64,000 nt of DNA from Vallitalea okinawensis (GCF_002964605.1 NZ_PQDH01000003.1:372001-436000), one strand, 5' to 3'. Shown: positions 34,532 to 43,308, counted from the first letter of the stretch. Made by a program: numbers and translations. Notes: generated by a model from the sequence alone, not told the origin.

Positions 34532-34839
34532 TTATATTGTCATTATCTCATCGTATAAAAGGATAACCTCAGCCTCTTCATATTGATTATTCATAACTTC
34601 TGTTTCCAAGTAAGTCATGAAGATTTTATCGACGGAAGTTGTTAATTTTATGAGATAAGAATTTTTATATTTACTGTTTTCATTAAAGTTACTAAAAGCC
34701 TTAGCTACATCAAGATTTAGAGTACAAGGTAAGTATGTACGCTGTACATTAGTCCACTTTTTCTGACTAAGTACCGAATATGTCCTTCCAAGTAGCTATC
34801 ATCTGACAGCATCTGATTATCAAATTCGTGAACAGCCAT
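34532..34839 (-). pseudogene. Small gene of about 102 codons interrupted by a single-base frameshift
   Basis: A strong GAGGAGGTGG site precedes an ATG at 34839. The first frame reads MAVHEFDNQMLSDDSYLEG and then drifts to a stop after 40 codons. From about 34785 a second frame reads on without a stop to TAA at 34532 (RTYSVLSQKKW, then TLNLDVAKAFSNFNEN, ending LLYDEIMTI), with ordinary protein-like composition. One missing base between about 34780 and 34795 explains both. It is either a recent pseudogene or a sequencing error. It follows the HAM1-esterase fusion by 16 bp, so it was probably in that operon. No family is recognised. Confidence 0.55.
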
Positions 34840-34855
34840 AAAACCACCTCCTCTA

Positions 34856-36700
34856 TCACTGTCCAATTAATGCCATCAAGCCATTAGCTAATGTTTCTCC
34901 CCAGCATAAATAATCATGACCTCCTTTAAATTCCTCATATATAACATCATACCCTTTTGCTTGTAGTATATCTCTTAACTTTCTATTGACACCAATCATG
35001 TTATCAAATTCTTCAAGTATGCCTACATTAAGATAGAACTTAAGATGTAACTTATCTACTTGATTATATTTTTTGCTCATCCAACAAGCTCTTTCAGTCT
35101 CTTCACATCTATCTGGTTTATACCAAAATGCTCCTGATTCAGATAATACATTGCCGAAGAGATGGGATTGCTTCAAACCAATATATGCTGCAGTTAAGCC
35201 ACCTAAGCTTAATCCACCAATGATACCGTCTTTAGGATCTAAAGATATATGATAATTTGCTCTAAACCACGGCATGAGCTCATCTGCCAACACCTCTAAA
35301 AATATATCATTACAGCTTAATTCTTCTTCCCTTGTATCGGTAGAATCAATAAACAGTACGACAGTGGGGGATATTCTTTTTTCAGCTATTAAATTATCAA
35401 GAACAGCTTTTGTTGAAAGGATGTTTATATATTCATCTCCATCAGTTAACACCATAAACTTATAAGGATCATTTGTTACATTATATCCATGTGGTGTATA
35501 GACTCTTACTCTTCTTTCTTCACCCAATTTATTGATATAAATCATGTACTTTTTCATTGTACCCTTAGAGATATTTTCTTTTTCCTTTACCCACACATGC
35601 TCCTCTGCACGTGGCATAATTACATGAGATAATATCTCATTGTCATCTTCATTTTCGTCCTCAACTAATAAAAAGTTCTTATTTAATTGATCATGAGACA
35701 ATTGCTCTATTCTTCGATCCCAATCATCATCAAGTGGATCGTTAATTGATAAGAAATATTCAAATCGTATATCATTTCTAACTTTAGATGTTAAATACCA
35801 TAGATTTGTGTCAAGTAATCTGTCCATTGAATATTCTAAGGATTGACCTTCCTCTATTTCAGGAATAACCAGTACATTATCAACCGTTTCATCCCCTTTA
35901 TAGATAAAGGTGACAAGACTGTGCTTTTTATCATCGGATAAATTTTCAATAATGGGCGCGCCATGATCTTCAATCATAGCCCAAAATTCTGCTAAAGCAG
36001 TTGTCTTTCCTTGATTTAAATTCCCTTCCAGTTCTGCTATAACAGAGCTTCTCTTAAGAGCCTTTTCTATAAATGCTTCACCTTTTAATCCAAGGTTTTC
36101 TATAAAAAAACGTCTGAATGCATCTGCGATTTGATCACTCTTTAACTGGACATATTCATCCTCTTTAATATCATAGAAGTAATTCCCTGACCGTATATCT
36201 TTACTAATTGAATCCAGTGGAAAGCCGACCTGTCTCTTAATATGAGGAACAGACGTCAGAATAAATTTCTCATAGGAAAGATCATCACCATGGTATTCAT
36301 AAATCTCTGTCTCACTGAGTACTAAACATATGGCATTCTTATACTGTGCTTTTGCTTCTCCACCTAGCCCTGCAACAACTGCACAGTAATGACTAATCAT
36401 TTCTTCATCACTGAGATTCTTCCCACCTACTCGGCGAACATGAACACCAGGTTGAGACTGATTATCTAATCCATCAATAAATAATCCAGAATCACAAGAG
36501 AATACAGGTATTCCTGTTGCCTTGTAATATGCCAATGCCTTTTCTCTTGCATTCTCCACAGGTAGATTACCGTTTTCTTCAACGTCCTCTACTTTTTCAT
36601 CAATATCATTTATGCTCAAAACCTCTAATCCTAAACCATCTAATTGGGTTCTCATGTAATTTAACTTACCTTGATTGGTCGTTCCATATAATATTTTCAT
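34856..36700 (-). CDS. Fusion: HAM1/RdgB-like NTP pyrophosphatase domain plus enterochelin-esterase (Fes) domain
   Basis: This 614-residue protein has two unrelated parts. Residues 1 to about 205 resemble HAM1/RdgB inosine-triphosphate pyrophosphatases (TTNQGKL at 7-13, CDSGLFIDGL at 69-78, PGVHVRRVGG at 84-93), but the usual GYDP and SHRxxA motifs are not seen. Residues about 210-614 match Fes-type esterases: an N-terminal all-beta domain, then an alpha/beta hydrolase with nucleophile Ser498 in GGLSLGG and likely catalytic His595 in GGHDYLCW. One uninterrupted frame and one start site (AGGGG before the ATG) support a real fusion. It is soluble and probably cytoplasmic. The reaction of the fused protein is unknown. 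Confidence 0.75.
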   Translation of the reverse strand: MKILYGTTNQGKLNYMRTQLDGLGLEVLSINDIDEKVEDVEENGNLPVENAREKALAYYKATGIPVFSCDSGLFIDGLDNQSQPGVHVRRVGGKNLSDEEMISHYCAVVAGLGGEAKAQYKNAICLVLSETEIYEYHGDDLSYEKFILTSVPHIKRQVGFPLDSISKDIRSGNYFYDIKEDEYVQLKSDQIADAFRRFFIENLGLKGEAFIEKALKRSSVIAELEGNLNQGKTTALAEFWAMIEDHGAPIIENLSDDKKHSLVTFIYKGDETVDNVLVIPEIEEGQSLEYSMDRLLDTNLWYLTSKVRNDIRFEYFLSINDPLDDDWDRRIEQLSHDQLNKNFLLVEDENEDDNEILSHVIMPRAEEHVWVKEKENISKGTMKKYMIYINKLGEERRVRVYTPHGYNVTNDPYKFMVLTDGDEYINILSTKAVLDNLIAEKRISPTVVLFIDSTDTREEELSCNDIFLEVLADELMPWFRANYHISLDPKDGIIGGLSLGGLTAAYIGLKQSHLFGNVLSESGAFWYKPDRCEETERACWMSKKYNQVDKLHLKFYLNVGILEEFDNMIGVNRKLRDILQAKGYDVIYEEFKGGHDYLCWGETLANGLMALIGQ

Positions 36701-36709
36701 TTTTTCCCC

Positions 36710-37192
36710 TTAATAGCCATAATTGATTAAGTCTAACTTCATACTAATAAATTCATATTGTCCACCATTGGTTTCTTGAATGAATTCTTTCACAGGCTTG
36801 AATCCAAGTTTCTCGTATGCTTTAATGGCACGCTTGTTAAACTTTGCAACAGATAACATGATATAATCTTGTTCATATTTGAAATGTTTCTGAGCAAATT
36901 GGATTCCTGAAAATACAAACTCTGAACCCAATCCTTTTCCAGTCAATTGAGGTTTCATGCCAAAACCTAATTCCAATATTTCATTGTTATAAAAATAGCT
37001 ATAAAAACCGATTAGTTCATTTTCCTCGTTAACAACTGCAAAAAGATTTTCCCATTGTTTCGGGTCTAAGAAAAGTTGTAAATCTTCCTCATCAGCTGTC
37101 ATATCGTAAAAAGCGTATTCACCATCATATTTCCACTCATAGGCTATCTCACTAGCATAAGCTTGTGTCATTGGTACAAATATTTTTTTCAA
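36710..37192 (-). CDS. GNAT-family N-acetyltransferase
   Basis: This 160-residue GNAT protein has acetyl-CoA-binding motif A in GFGMKPQLTGKGLGSEFV and motif B near FNKRAIKAYEKLGF, both clear. The start is TTG at 37192, 6 nt after GGGGGG. It lies 9 bp before the HAM1-esterase fusion gene and after the creatininase-like gene, on the same strand. The substrate is unknown. Confidence 0.82.
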   Translation of the reverse strand: MKKIFVPMTQAYASEIAYEWKYDGEYAFYDMTADEEDLQLFLDPKQWENLFAVVNEENELIGFYSYFYNNEILELGFGMKPQLTGKGLGSEFVFSGIQFAQKHFKYEQDYIMLSVAKFNKRAIKAYEKLGFKPVKEFIQETNGGQYEFISMKLDLINYGY

Positions 37193-37239
37193 AACAATCC
37201 CCCCTATCTATTAATAGTTAACAACTAGTCTAGTTTCTA

Positions 37240-37941
37240 CTAATGATTAATCGAATTAATATTATACCACTTCATCATATTCTCTTTAATAGTATCAGCA
37301 ATCATTCTTCCTTTTTCTTTTGTCGCAGCTGTTGCGTAGCCATGATTACCAGGCATTTTATCCGTATCGAAACACAGGTTATTGGCCACAAAATGATCAA
37401 ACTCTTCTTCTGGCATGTAAAAGTCTGTCATCATATTTTCTCTAACTCTGTCTGGATATAAAAACATCATCAGTGATGTCTCTCCTTCACAGGCATGCAT
37501 AACACGGTTTTGCTTCTCTAATATCCCTTCATAATCACCTTCGTAAAGTTCTAAAACATGACACTTATTATGAATAGTCTTTAGTGCCTGAATATGTTTG
37601 GGCTCACCATGATAAGATAATAGATAGAAGTCCTTAAACCCTTGATGTTGCCACCACTGTACAATTTCTTTAACTGTTTGTGTAAGCGTTTCAGCAGATA
37701 TACTAGTGGTTCCTGTATAATTTTTATCGCAACTTAAATTTACTCCATAATTAATCGTTGGAGCGATTAACATTCCTGATTCTTCTGATAACACCTTTGA
37801 AAAGTATTCACAAACCAACACATCTGTATTTAGTGGAAGATGATGACCATGCTGTTCACAAGTACCAATTGGTATAATTAATCCTTTCTGTTTTTCTGTA
37901 TAGGATTTTAATTCTTTCCATGTACATTCATCTAGTCTCAT
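37240..37941 (-). CDS. Creatininase-family amidohydrolase
   Basis: This 233-residue creatininase-fold metalloenzyme has metal ligands visible in GTCEQHGHHLPLNTD (Glu, His, Asp) and in HACEGETSLMM. The usual NGHGGN motif is replaced by LLSYHGEPK, a noticeable divergence. ATG at 37941 is chosen because GGGGAG lies 5 nt upstream; the GTG two codons before overlaps the site. Family members hydrolyse cyclic or C-N amide bonds (creatinine, formamidopyrimidine intermediates). Here it leads the unit creatininase-GNAT-fusion protein. Confidence 0.8.
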   Translation of the reverse strand: MRLDECTWKELKSYTEKQKGLIIPIGTCEQHGHHLPLNTDVLVCEYFSKVLSEESGMLIAPTINYGVNLSCDKNYTGTTSISAETLTQTVKEIVQWWQHQGFKDFYLLSYHGEPKHIQALKTIHNKCHVLELYEGDYEGILEKQNRVMHACEGETSLMMFLYPDRVRENMMTDFYMPEEEFDHFVANNLCFDTDKMPGNHGYATAATKEKGRMIADTIKENMMKWYNINSINH

Positions 37942-38061
37942 ATACACTCCCCCTTTTCATTTCTCACTCACACCATTATACATTATTTGCTAACTCCTAT
38001 CAATTAATATATAATTTTGTAATATAATTCTAAAATAATGAGCTTCATCAAATAATTATGA

Positions 38062-38107
38062 ACATAAGAAATGCACATGATAAATGGATCATGTGCATTT
38101 CTTATGT
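38062..38107. terminator. 19-bp perfect hairpin after the ferredoxin gene
   Basis: ACATAAGAAATGCACATGA (38062-38080) is exactly complementary to 38089-38107, loop TAAATGGA. It lies 4 bp past the ferredoxin stop and lacks a clear T run, so it may be a terminator-like or mRNA-end structure. Confidence 0.6.
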
Positions 38108-38111
38108 CACT

Positions 38112-38321
38112 TCAGACTAAGGTAATCGCGCTGACAGGACATGCTTTATCGCATAATCCACAGCTGGTACAACGCTGATTATCTACTAATCCAGGATAAG
38201 CTTTTTTATATTTATCAATATCTGCCTTCACTAAATCTAAACAACTGAACGGGCATGCTTGAATACAGATACCACAAGCCATACAGGTCTTATAATCAAC
38301 TACTGGTTTTCCTTTATCCAT
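38112..38321 (-). CDS. 2[4Fe-4S] ferredoxin-type protein of the AOR operon
   Basis: This ferredoxin of about 69 residues has two [4Fe-4S] motifs, CMACGICIQACP and CTSCGLCDKACP, in the classic clostridial arrangement. The start is the ATG at 38321, 8 nt after AGGGG; earlier GTG and ATG codons overlap that box. It follows the aldehyde ferredoxin oxidoreductase gene with only 11 bp between stop and start. It is the probable electron acceptor of that enzyme. Confidence 0.9.
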   Translation of the reverse strand: MDKGKPVVDYKTCMACGICIQACPFSCLDLVKADIDKYKKAYPGLVDNQRCTSCGLCDKACPVSAITLV

Positions 38322-38332
38322 TTCCATCACCC

Positions 38333-40309
38333 CTATACGATTTCTTGTAAGTCTAGTGTTTCAACGGTACTTTCAAGTGGTCGACCTGTTTCCTCATCCC
38401 AGCCAAAATTTTTCCAATGAAGCATCATCATTTCTTCAATAGGCACCTGTCTACCTGTTAATGGACCTTCTTCCAGAGGTGGCTTTCCAGCCATTCTATT
38501 ATGTAGTTTAAAATCCATTGGATTGATACCGTGCTTAATATTAAACAATTGACGTAATGTTTGCATACGCTTACCCATTTCCATGTATTCATCTGGTGTT
38601 TTATTCCATCCTGTCGCTGCATTAAGCCATTCAAACATTTTCCAATGATGAACGCCTAGTATCATACCAAATAAACATCCTCCAACACCATCTGTTAGTT
38701 GTTTATAACAACTACCTGCAACACTCTTTAACGCTTCTTCATCCGAAGGTACATATTCTTCATCTTTAAGATATTTTGTAACCTTAGGAGCCCAAGATAC
38801 TTTATCCCATAAAGACATGGCATTATAGTAGACAGCTGCACCAATAGTATGTCGTCCAGGAGTAGGATCTGCACTATAATGTACACCAGTCATTGGATCA
38901 AATCGTGAATCATGCATACCCGGCTCTTGCCCGCCTGCATGAATTGCGAAACATTCACTACCTTGACCAATCCTCTGCGTTGCACGTTTTACTCCATCTG
39001 CCAATACATCGCCGATTCCTTCACGTTGAATCATTTTTTTTATAAGAGCTACAATGGCCTCTGCATTACCCCAGGTTAGTTCTAAACCACCCGTATCTAC
39101 TTTGGTGATAATACCATTCTCATAACATTCAATCGCATAGGCTACAGCAGAACCACCAGAGATTGTATCCATACCAGCTCGGTTCATAAGTTCATTAATG
39201 TAATAGATAGCATCTAAGTCTTTATTCATTACTAAACCTGAAAAAGCACATACCGTTTCATATTCAGGCTTGTGGGTATGCTTAAACTCCCCCTTAGTAT
39301 TGGACTTGATATCACATATACCGCCACACCCTATTGCACATGAGTAGCAGTGGTACTTTCTCATTTCATTTTTATTAACCTTATCTGCTGTCACTTTCTT
39401 ATAATAGGACCGATTGTATTCTTTACATGAACCACCCCAGTTTTTTATGGGAGAATCTCCACTTGTTGCTGAGTATGTATTACCAAAGCCGGTTCCCCAC
39501 TTTTTCCATAATGATGCCATCAGCATTGGGTCATTAGGTTTGACTTCTTTTGCCTTTCCCACTTGCTTACCTATTAAGGCCAACATGTTACTGCCAACAA
39601 AACTGGGGAAATTAGTATGCCTTACTTTTTCTGCAAATTGAATACTAATTGCTTTTACAGCCTCTGGGTCATTACATTTGATAGGTTTTGAACCAGCAAG
39701 AACCACTGCTTTTAGTTTCTTTGAACCCATAACCGCACCGACTCCAGATCGTGCAGCAATTCTTCCACGATCATTCACGATCCCAGAAATTAATGACAAC
39801 TTCTCTGCAGCTTGCCCAATAGTTGCTATAACAGGTTTTTTCTTAATCCAATTTTCTTTTTCAAGTATCTCTTCTGTCATAATAGCGTCTTTTCCCCAAA
39901 GTGCAGAAGCATCCCGCAACTGAGCTCCTTTATTATCCATATAGAGATAAACAGGTTTCTCTGATGATCCTTTAAAAAAGATAGCATCTACCCCACACTG
40001 TTTTATTGCAGGTGAAAAAGTACCGCCACAGTTTGCATCTCCCCACCCTCCAGTTAAAGGTGATTTACACACTGCCATCCATCGTCCTGTCATAAAACTA
40101 CCTGTTCCAGTAAGGAGACCACTAACAAAGCCTAATATATTGTCTGGACCTAATGGATCAGCCCCAGTAGGTATATTCTGATAAAGATAGTAAGCACCTA
40201 ACCCAACTCCAGATAAAAAGTTCTCGTATACGCTATCATCAATTTTCTGTGTTTCAATGTCACCTGTTGTCAGATTTACAATGAGTATCTTCCCTTGATA
40301 ACCCTTCAC
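38333..40309 (-). CDS. Aldehyde ferredoxin oxidoreductase (tungsten/molybdenum)
   Basis: This AOR-family enzyme of about 658 residues oxidises aldehydes to acids with ferredoxin, using a bis-pterin tungsten cofactor and a [4Fe-4S] cluster. KGYQGKILIVNLTTG is the typical start; pterin-binding text includes GRWMAVCKSPLTG and NDRGRIAARSGVGAVMGSKKLKA. The cluster ligands CYSCAIGCGGIC are present. The start is GTG at 40309, preceded by GGAGGT at 9 nt; a longer in-frame extension upstream overlaps the MoaD-like gene and is spurious. It is co-transcribed with a MoaD-like carrier upstream and a ferredoxin downstream. Confidence 0.92.
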   Translation of the reverse strand: MKGYQGKILIVNLTTGDIETQKIDDSVYENFLSGVGLGAYYLYQNIPTGADPLGPDNILGFVSGLLTGTGSFMTGRWMAVCKSPLTGGWGDANCGGTFSPAIKQCGVDAIFFKGSSEKPVYLYMDNKGAQLRDASALWGKDAIMTEEILEKENWIKKKPVIATIGQAAEKLSLISGIVNDRGRIAARSGVGAVMGSKKLKAVVLAGSKPIKCNDPEAVKAISIQFAEKVRHTNFPSFVGSNMLALIGKQVGKAKEVKPNDPMLMASLWKKWGTGFGNTYSATSGDSPIKNWGGSCKEYNRSYYKKVTADKVNKNEMRKYHCYSCAIGCGGICDIKSNTKGEFKHTHKPEYETVCAFSGLVMNKDLDAIYYINELMNRAGMDTISGGSAVAYAIECYENGIITKVDTGGLELTWGNAEAIVALIKKMIQREGIGDVLADGVKRATQRIGQGSECFAIHAGGQEPGMHDSRFDPMTGVHYSADPTPGRHTIGAAVYYNAMSLWDKVSWAPKVTKYLKDEEYVPSDEEALKSVAGSCYKQLTDGVGGCLFGMILGVHHWKMFEWLNAATGWNKTPDEYMEMGKRMQTLRQLFNIKHGINPMDFKLHNRMAGKPPLEEGPLTGRQVPIEEMMMLHWKNFGWDEETGRPLESTVETLDLQEIV

Positions 40310-40350
40310 AATGAAATACCTCCCTATAAATAGTGGCCTTTGAACTAATC

Positions 40351-40584
40351 TTATCCCCCTGAAACAATATTGATAAAAGTAATAATATCCCCATCTTCTA
40401 ATGGTGTACTCACTTTTGCGGGTTTGTAATTCACTGAACACATAAGAAGCGGGCTTAAAGGTACTGGGATTTTTATTCTTCTAAGTAATTCTTTTACTCT
40501 AGAACCATCCTTCAATTCAACATAGCCATCATCATCAATATTGACTGTCTTAATAAACATTGGTGCATACACTTTAACACGCAT
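40351..40584 (-). CDS. MoaD/ThiS-family beta-grasp protein of the AOR operon
   Basis: This 77-residue beta-grasp protein ends in VSGG, the Gly-Gly tail that is adenylated and thiocarboxylated in sulfur carriers. The LEDGDIITFINIVSGG ending is typical of MoaD. It is the first gene of the MoaD-AOR-ferredoxin operon, where such carriers supply sulfur for tungsto- or molybdopterin. No MoeB is adjacent; the ThiF-like protein at 27.5 kb is a possible but unproven partner. Confidence 0.88.
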   Translation of the reverse strand: MRVKVYAPMFIKTVNIDDDGYVELKDGSRVKELLRRIKIPVPLSPLLMCSVNYKPAKVSTPLEDGDIITFINIVSGG

Positions 40585-40881
40585 GCTCTCACTTCCTTAC
40601 CTCATAGAGCTTCCATTTATATACTTTAAGTAGGCCACCGTTTCTTACTACATTCTTCTGTTCCTAAATCCTTAAATCTGCCATCTCCTCCTTTATTATT
40701 TTAATAATCATGTCAAATAATTCTGACAATGACTTTTGGTCAGTTACTTTTGAAAAAAATACCTAAATGAATAAAGAACCTTAGATGGATTGGTATCTAA
40801 GGCTAATCATGTAGGTAATGGTATATTTTATTTAACTATATTTATTATAACATAGATCATTGTAAAATCAATAGCCCATTA
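40585..40881. other. 297-bp intergenic region between AOR operon and trpS
   Basis: It contains the trpS terminator (40779-40802) and must contain the promoter of the AOR operon. No strong consensus promoter is clear, and no coding frame is visible. Confidence 0.5.
40770..40802 (-). terminator. Terminator of the trpX-trpS operon
   Basis: CCTTAGAT (40779-40786) pairs with 40795-40802; the minus strand continues TTCTTTATT. Confidence 0.65.
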
Positions 40882-41886
40882 TCACCCTACCCCTATTTTG
40901 CTTTTAATCTCTTCAAGGAAGGGTTTTGCTAATTGACGTGCTTCATGGCGACCTTTCTCTAAAAATTCATCAATAAGCCATGTCTTATCCGTATAATTTT
41001 TATAGCTTTCTCTGGGTTCTTCTAAATAATCATTTATTTTATTAAATAGAATTCTTTTTACCTCACCCCATCCAATACCTTGATGATATCTTTCTCTTAA
41101 ATCATTTATTTCATCCTGGGTCGCAAATTGCTTATACATACTAAACAGATTTGAGTTGTCTGGATCTTTTGGATCAGTAGGCAGTGATGAGTCTGTCTTC
41201 ATACTATAAACGTATTTCTTTAAAACCTTCTCCGTTTCGAATATTTCTAATGTATTATGATAACTCTTACTCATCTTCCTTCCATCAGAGCCTGTTATAA
41301 TAGCAGTTTCTTTATTTAGAACATATTTAGGCAATGAAAATGTATTCCCAAAAGTTTTATTAAAATTTTCTGCAATATCTCTTGCAATTTCCACGTGCTG
41401 AACCTGATCTTTCCCAACAGGAACCACATCTGTATTAAATAGTAGAATATCAGCACTCATCAAAATAGGATAGGTATAAAGCCCCATATTGACATCTGTA
41501 TCTGGATCGATCTTTTTCTTTATATTTTCACTTACCTTGGCCTTGTATGCGTGTGCTCTGTTCATTAATCCTTTAGGAGTCATACAAGCTAAGATACTGC
41601 TTAATTCAAAGATCTCAGGTATATCAGACTGTTTATAGAAAATGACTCTATTAGGGTCAAGTCCTAATGCTAACCATGTTGCAGCAATACTGTAAGTATA
41701 CTTTTTCAATAGATTTCTATCTTTTATTAAATTCAATGCATGATAATCGGCAATAAAATAGATATGCCGTTCGTCTTTATTATGTGATATTTTCTCTAAT
41801 GCAGGTTTTATAGCACCCAGATAATTACCTATATGAGCAATGCCAGTAGGTTTGATTCCAGTTAAATAAGTTTTGTGCTGCTTCAT
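40882..41886 (-). CDS. trpS: Tryptophanyl-tRNA synthetase
   Basis: This 334-residue class I synthetase charges tRNA-Trp. The HIGH-type signature is HIGN (18-21), and the KMSKS loop appears as GRKMSKS near residue 205. The NMGLYTYPILMSADIL and VPVGKDQVQHVEI segments are typical of TrpRS. GGAGG precedes the ATG. It is the second gene behind a tryptophan-specific T-box leader, after the trpX-like gene, so it is induced when uncharged tRNA-Trp accumulates. Confidence 0.95.
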   Translation of the reverse strand: MKQHKTYLTGIKPTGIAHIGNYLGAIKPALEKISHNKDERHIYFIADYHALNLIKDRNLLKKYTYSIAATWLALGLDPNRVIFYKQSDIPEIFELSSILACMTPKGLMNRAHAYKAKVSENIKKKIDPDTDVNMGLYTYPILMSADILLFNTDVVPVGKDQVQHVEIARDIAENFNKTFGNTFSLPKYVLNKETAIITGSDGRKMSKSYHNTLEIFETEKVLKKYVYSMKTDSSLPTDPKDPDNSNLFSMYKQFATQDEINDLRERYHQGIGWGEVKRILFNKINDYLEEPRESYKNYTDKTWLIDEFLEKGRHEARQLAKPFLEEIKSKIGVG

Positions 41887-41958
41887 AAAATTACCTCCTC
41901 CTGTTTCTTTGATTATATGTTACTTCATGTGTCTAGAAACTAAAACCTAACACATAGA

Positions 41959-42906
41959 TTAATATATTGTCGCTTTATTGGCTAAAGTTTCGTCTATATC
42001 TATGTTATATTTTTCTAAAACTTCTTTATTGAGTGATAATTCCGTTTCTTTAATTGTCTCAAAAGGATTATCTTCAATGCTTTCACCGTCAAGAATACGG
42101 CTGATCATTTCTCCGGTCTGATACCCAATAGTATAGTTGTTGATACCATCAGTTGCTATAGCACCTTGAGTAACATAATCTTCAACCCCGCCAATAACAG
42201 GTACGCTTTTTTCGTTAGCCTTAGCCATGACCATCGGGTAGGCTGCTGCAATAGAATTATCAACTTGCGTATATAGGATATCCACTTCTTCTAATACTGT
42301 ATCCATGGCTAATGCCATTTCATCTGTATTGGTAATCCCAGAGACAATTAGATCTAAGCCCATGCCTTTAACGATCTCTTTTGCCAATTGAACTTGAATC
42401 TCTGAATTGACTTCATTAGTATTATAGACCATACCTACTTCTTTAGTTTCTGGAAAAAGTTCCATCATAAGATCAAATTGTTTTTGAATAGGTGTCATAT
42501 CACTGACCCCAGTAATGTTAGCTCCTATTAGCCCTGCACTCTCTGGAGCTGTTACACCTGAGTAAATAATAGGTATATCTTCTAATGCATTAAAAGCAGC
42601 CTGTGCACTGGGTGTTGTTATCGCAATAACTAGATCCTTGTCACTAAAAGAGTTGGCAATCTGATAGGCTATATCCATACTTCCTTGAGCATTCTTATAG
42701 TCAATTTTTATATTTTCACTATCCACATAGCCATTACTCTCCAAAGCATCTCTGATACCTTCATTGATCATATCCAAAGATGGGTGTTCAGCAATTTGGG
42801 TTAATCCTATTTGTGTAACTTGTTTCTCGTTCCCATCTTGACTGCATCCTGCCATAGCCACCATACTTGTTACTAAAATCATTATTCCTACCATAAACTT
42901 TTTCAT
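41959..42906 (-). CDS. trpX: TrpX-like ABC substrate-binding lipoprotein
   Basis: This 315-residue periplasmic-binding-type lipoprotein has a signal peptide followed by a lipobox ending at Cys21 (VAMAGC). The body belongs to the ABC_sub_bind (DUF534) group, with IYSGVTAPESAGL and ITGVSDMTPIQ. I start at the ATG at 42906, 8 nt after AAGGAGG; an upstream 15-residue extension lies in the leader. The Trp T-box control and the trpS neighbour point to a tryptophan transporter component (TrpX). The TrpY permease and TrpZ ATPase that usually accompany it are absent here. Confidence 0.82.
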   Translation of the reverse strand: MKKFMVGIMILVTSMVAMAGCSQDGNEKQVTQIGLTQIAEHPSLDMINEGIRDALESNGYVDSENIKIDYKNAQGSMDIAYQIANSFSDKDLVIAITTPSAQAAFNALEDIPIIYSGVTAPESAGLIGANITGVSDMTPIQKQFDLMMELFPETKEVGMVYNTNEVNSEIQVQLAKEIVKGMGLDLIVSGITNTDEMALAMDTVLEEVDILYTQVDNSIAAAYPMVMAKANEKSVPVIGGVEDYVTQGAIATDGINNYTIGYQTGEMISRILDGESIEDNPFETIKETELSLNKEVLEKYNIDIDETLANKATIY

Positions 42907-42949
42907 CTTCTTTTCCTCCTTATAATGACCTCTTGGAGAAAAGTGCATC

Positions 42950-43232
42950 AAAAAAGCCCTCTATATGCGTATGCATACAGAGGGCGAACTAGCGCGGTGC
43001 CACCTCATGTTTATAGACTAAGCCTTAAACTTATTCTATCACTTTTTCAGATACGGGATCAAAATCCGATATCCTATCTCTATAACGGGAGAAAACCGTG
43101 ACCCCTACTCACTTTAATAGCTTTCAGTTTCCGCTCATGAGTCCATTCAGTTCATATACCATTGCTAAACTCTCACCGCCGTTAGCTCTCTGTAAATAGA
43201 TCTATCAACTTACTACTCTCAATCTACACTTT
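42950..43232 (-). promoter_or_regulatory. T-box leader specific for tRNA-Trp
   Basis: On the minus strand the T-box sequence AGGTGGCACCGCG lies at 43005-42993, followed by the terminator GCCCTCT/AGAGGGC (42985-42979 with 42962-42956) and a T run (42955-42950). Stem I contains GAATGGACTC; the specifier codon is UGG (43145-43143), tryptophan. The variable base of the TGGN bulge is C (42999), which would pair with discriminator G73, the base in bacterial tRNA-Trp. The leader controls trpX-trpS. Confidence 0.93.
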
Positions 43233-43308
43233 TTCTTAATGAGGTTAAAAATGTATGTTTCTGATTATACGTCAGTGAATTAGATTTGTCAATATCATTT
43301 TGTTTAAA

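Noticed and set aside
40310-40441. N-terminal extension of AOR to an upstream ATG
   Set aside because: It overlaps the MoaD-like gene and lacks the family pattern; the GTG at 40309 has a good ribosome site.
42907-42951. N-terminal extension of the trpX-like protein
   Set aside because: It lies in the T-box leader, and AAGGAGG with the signal peptide sits at the ATG at 42906.
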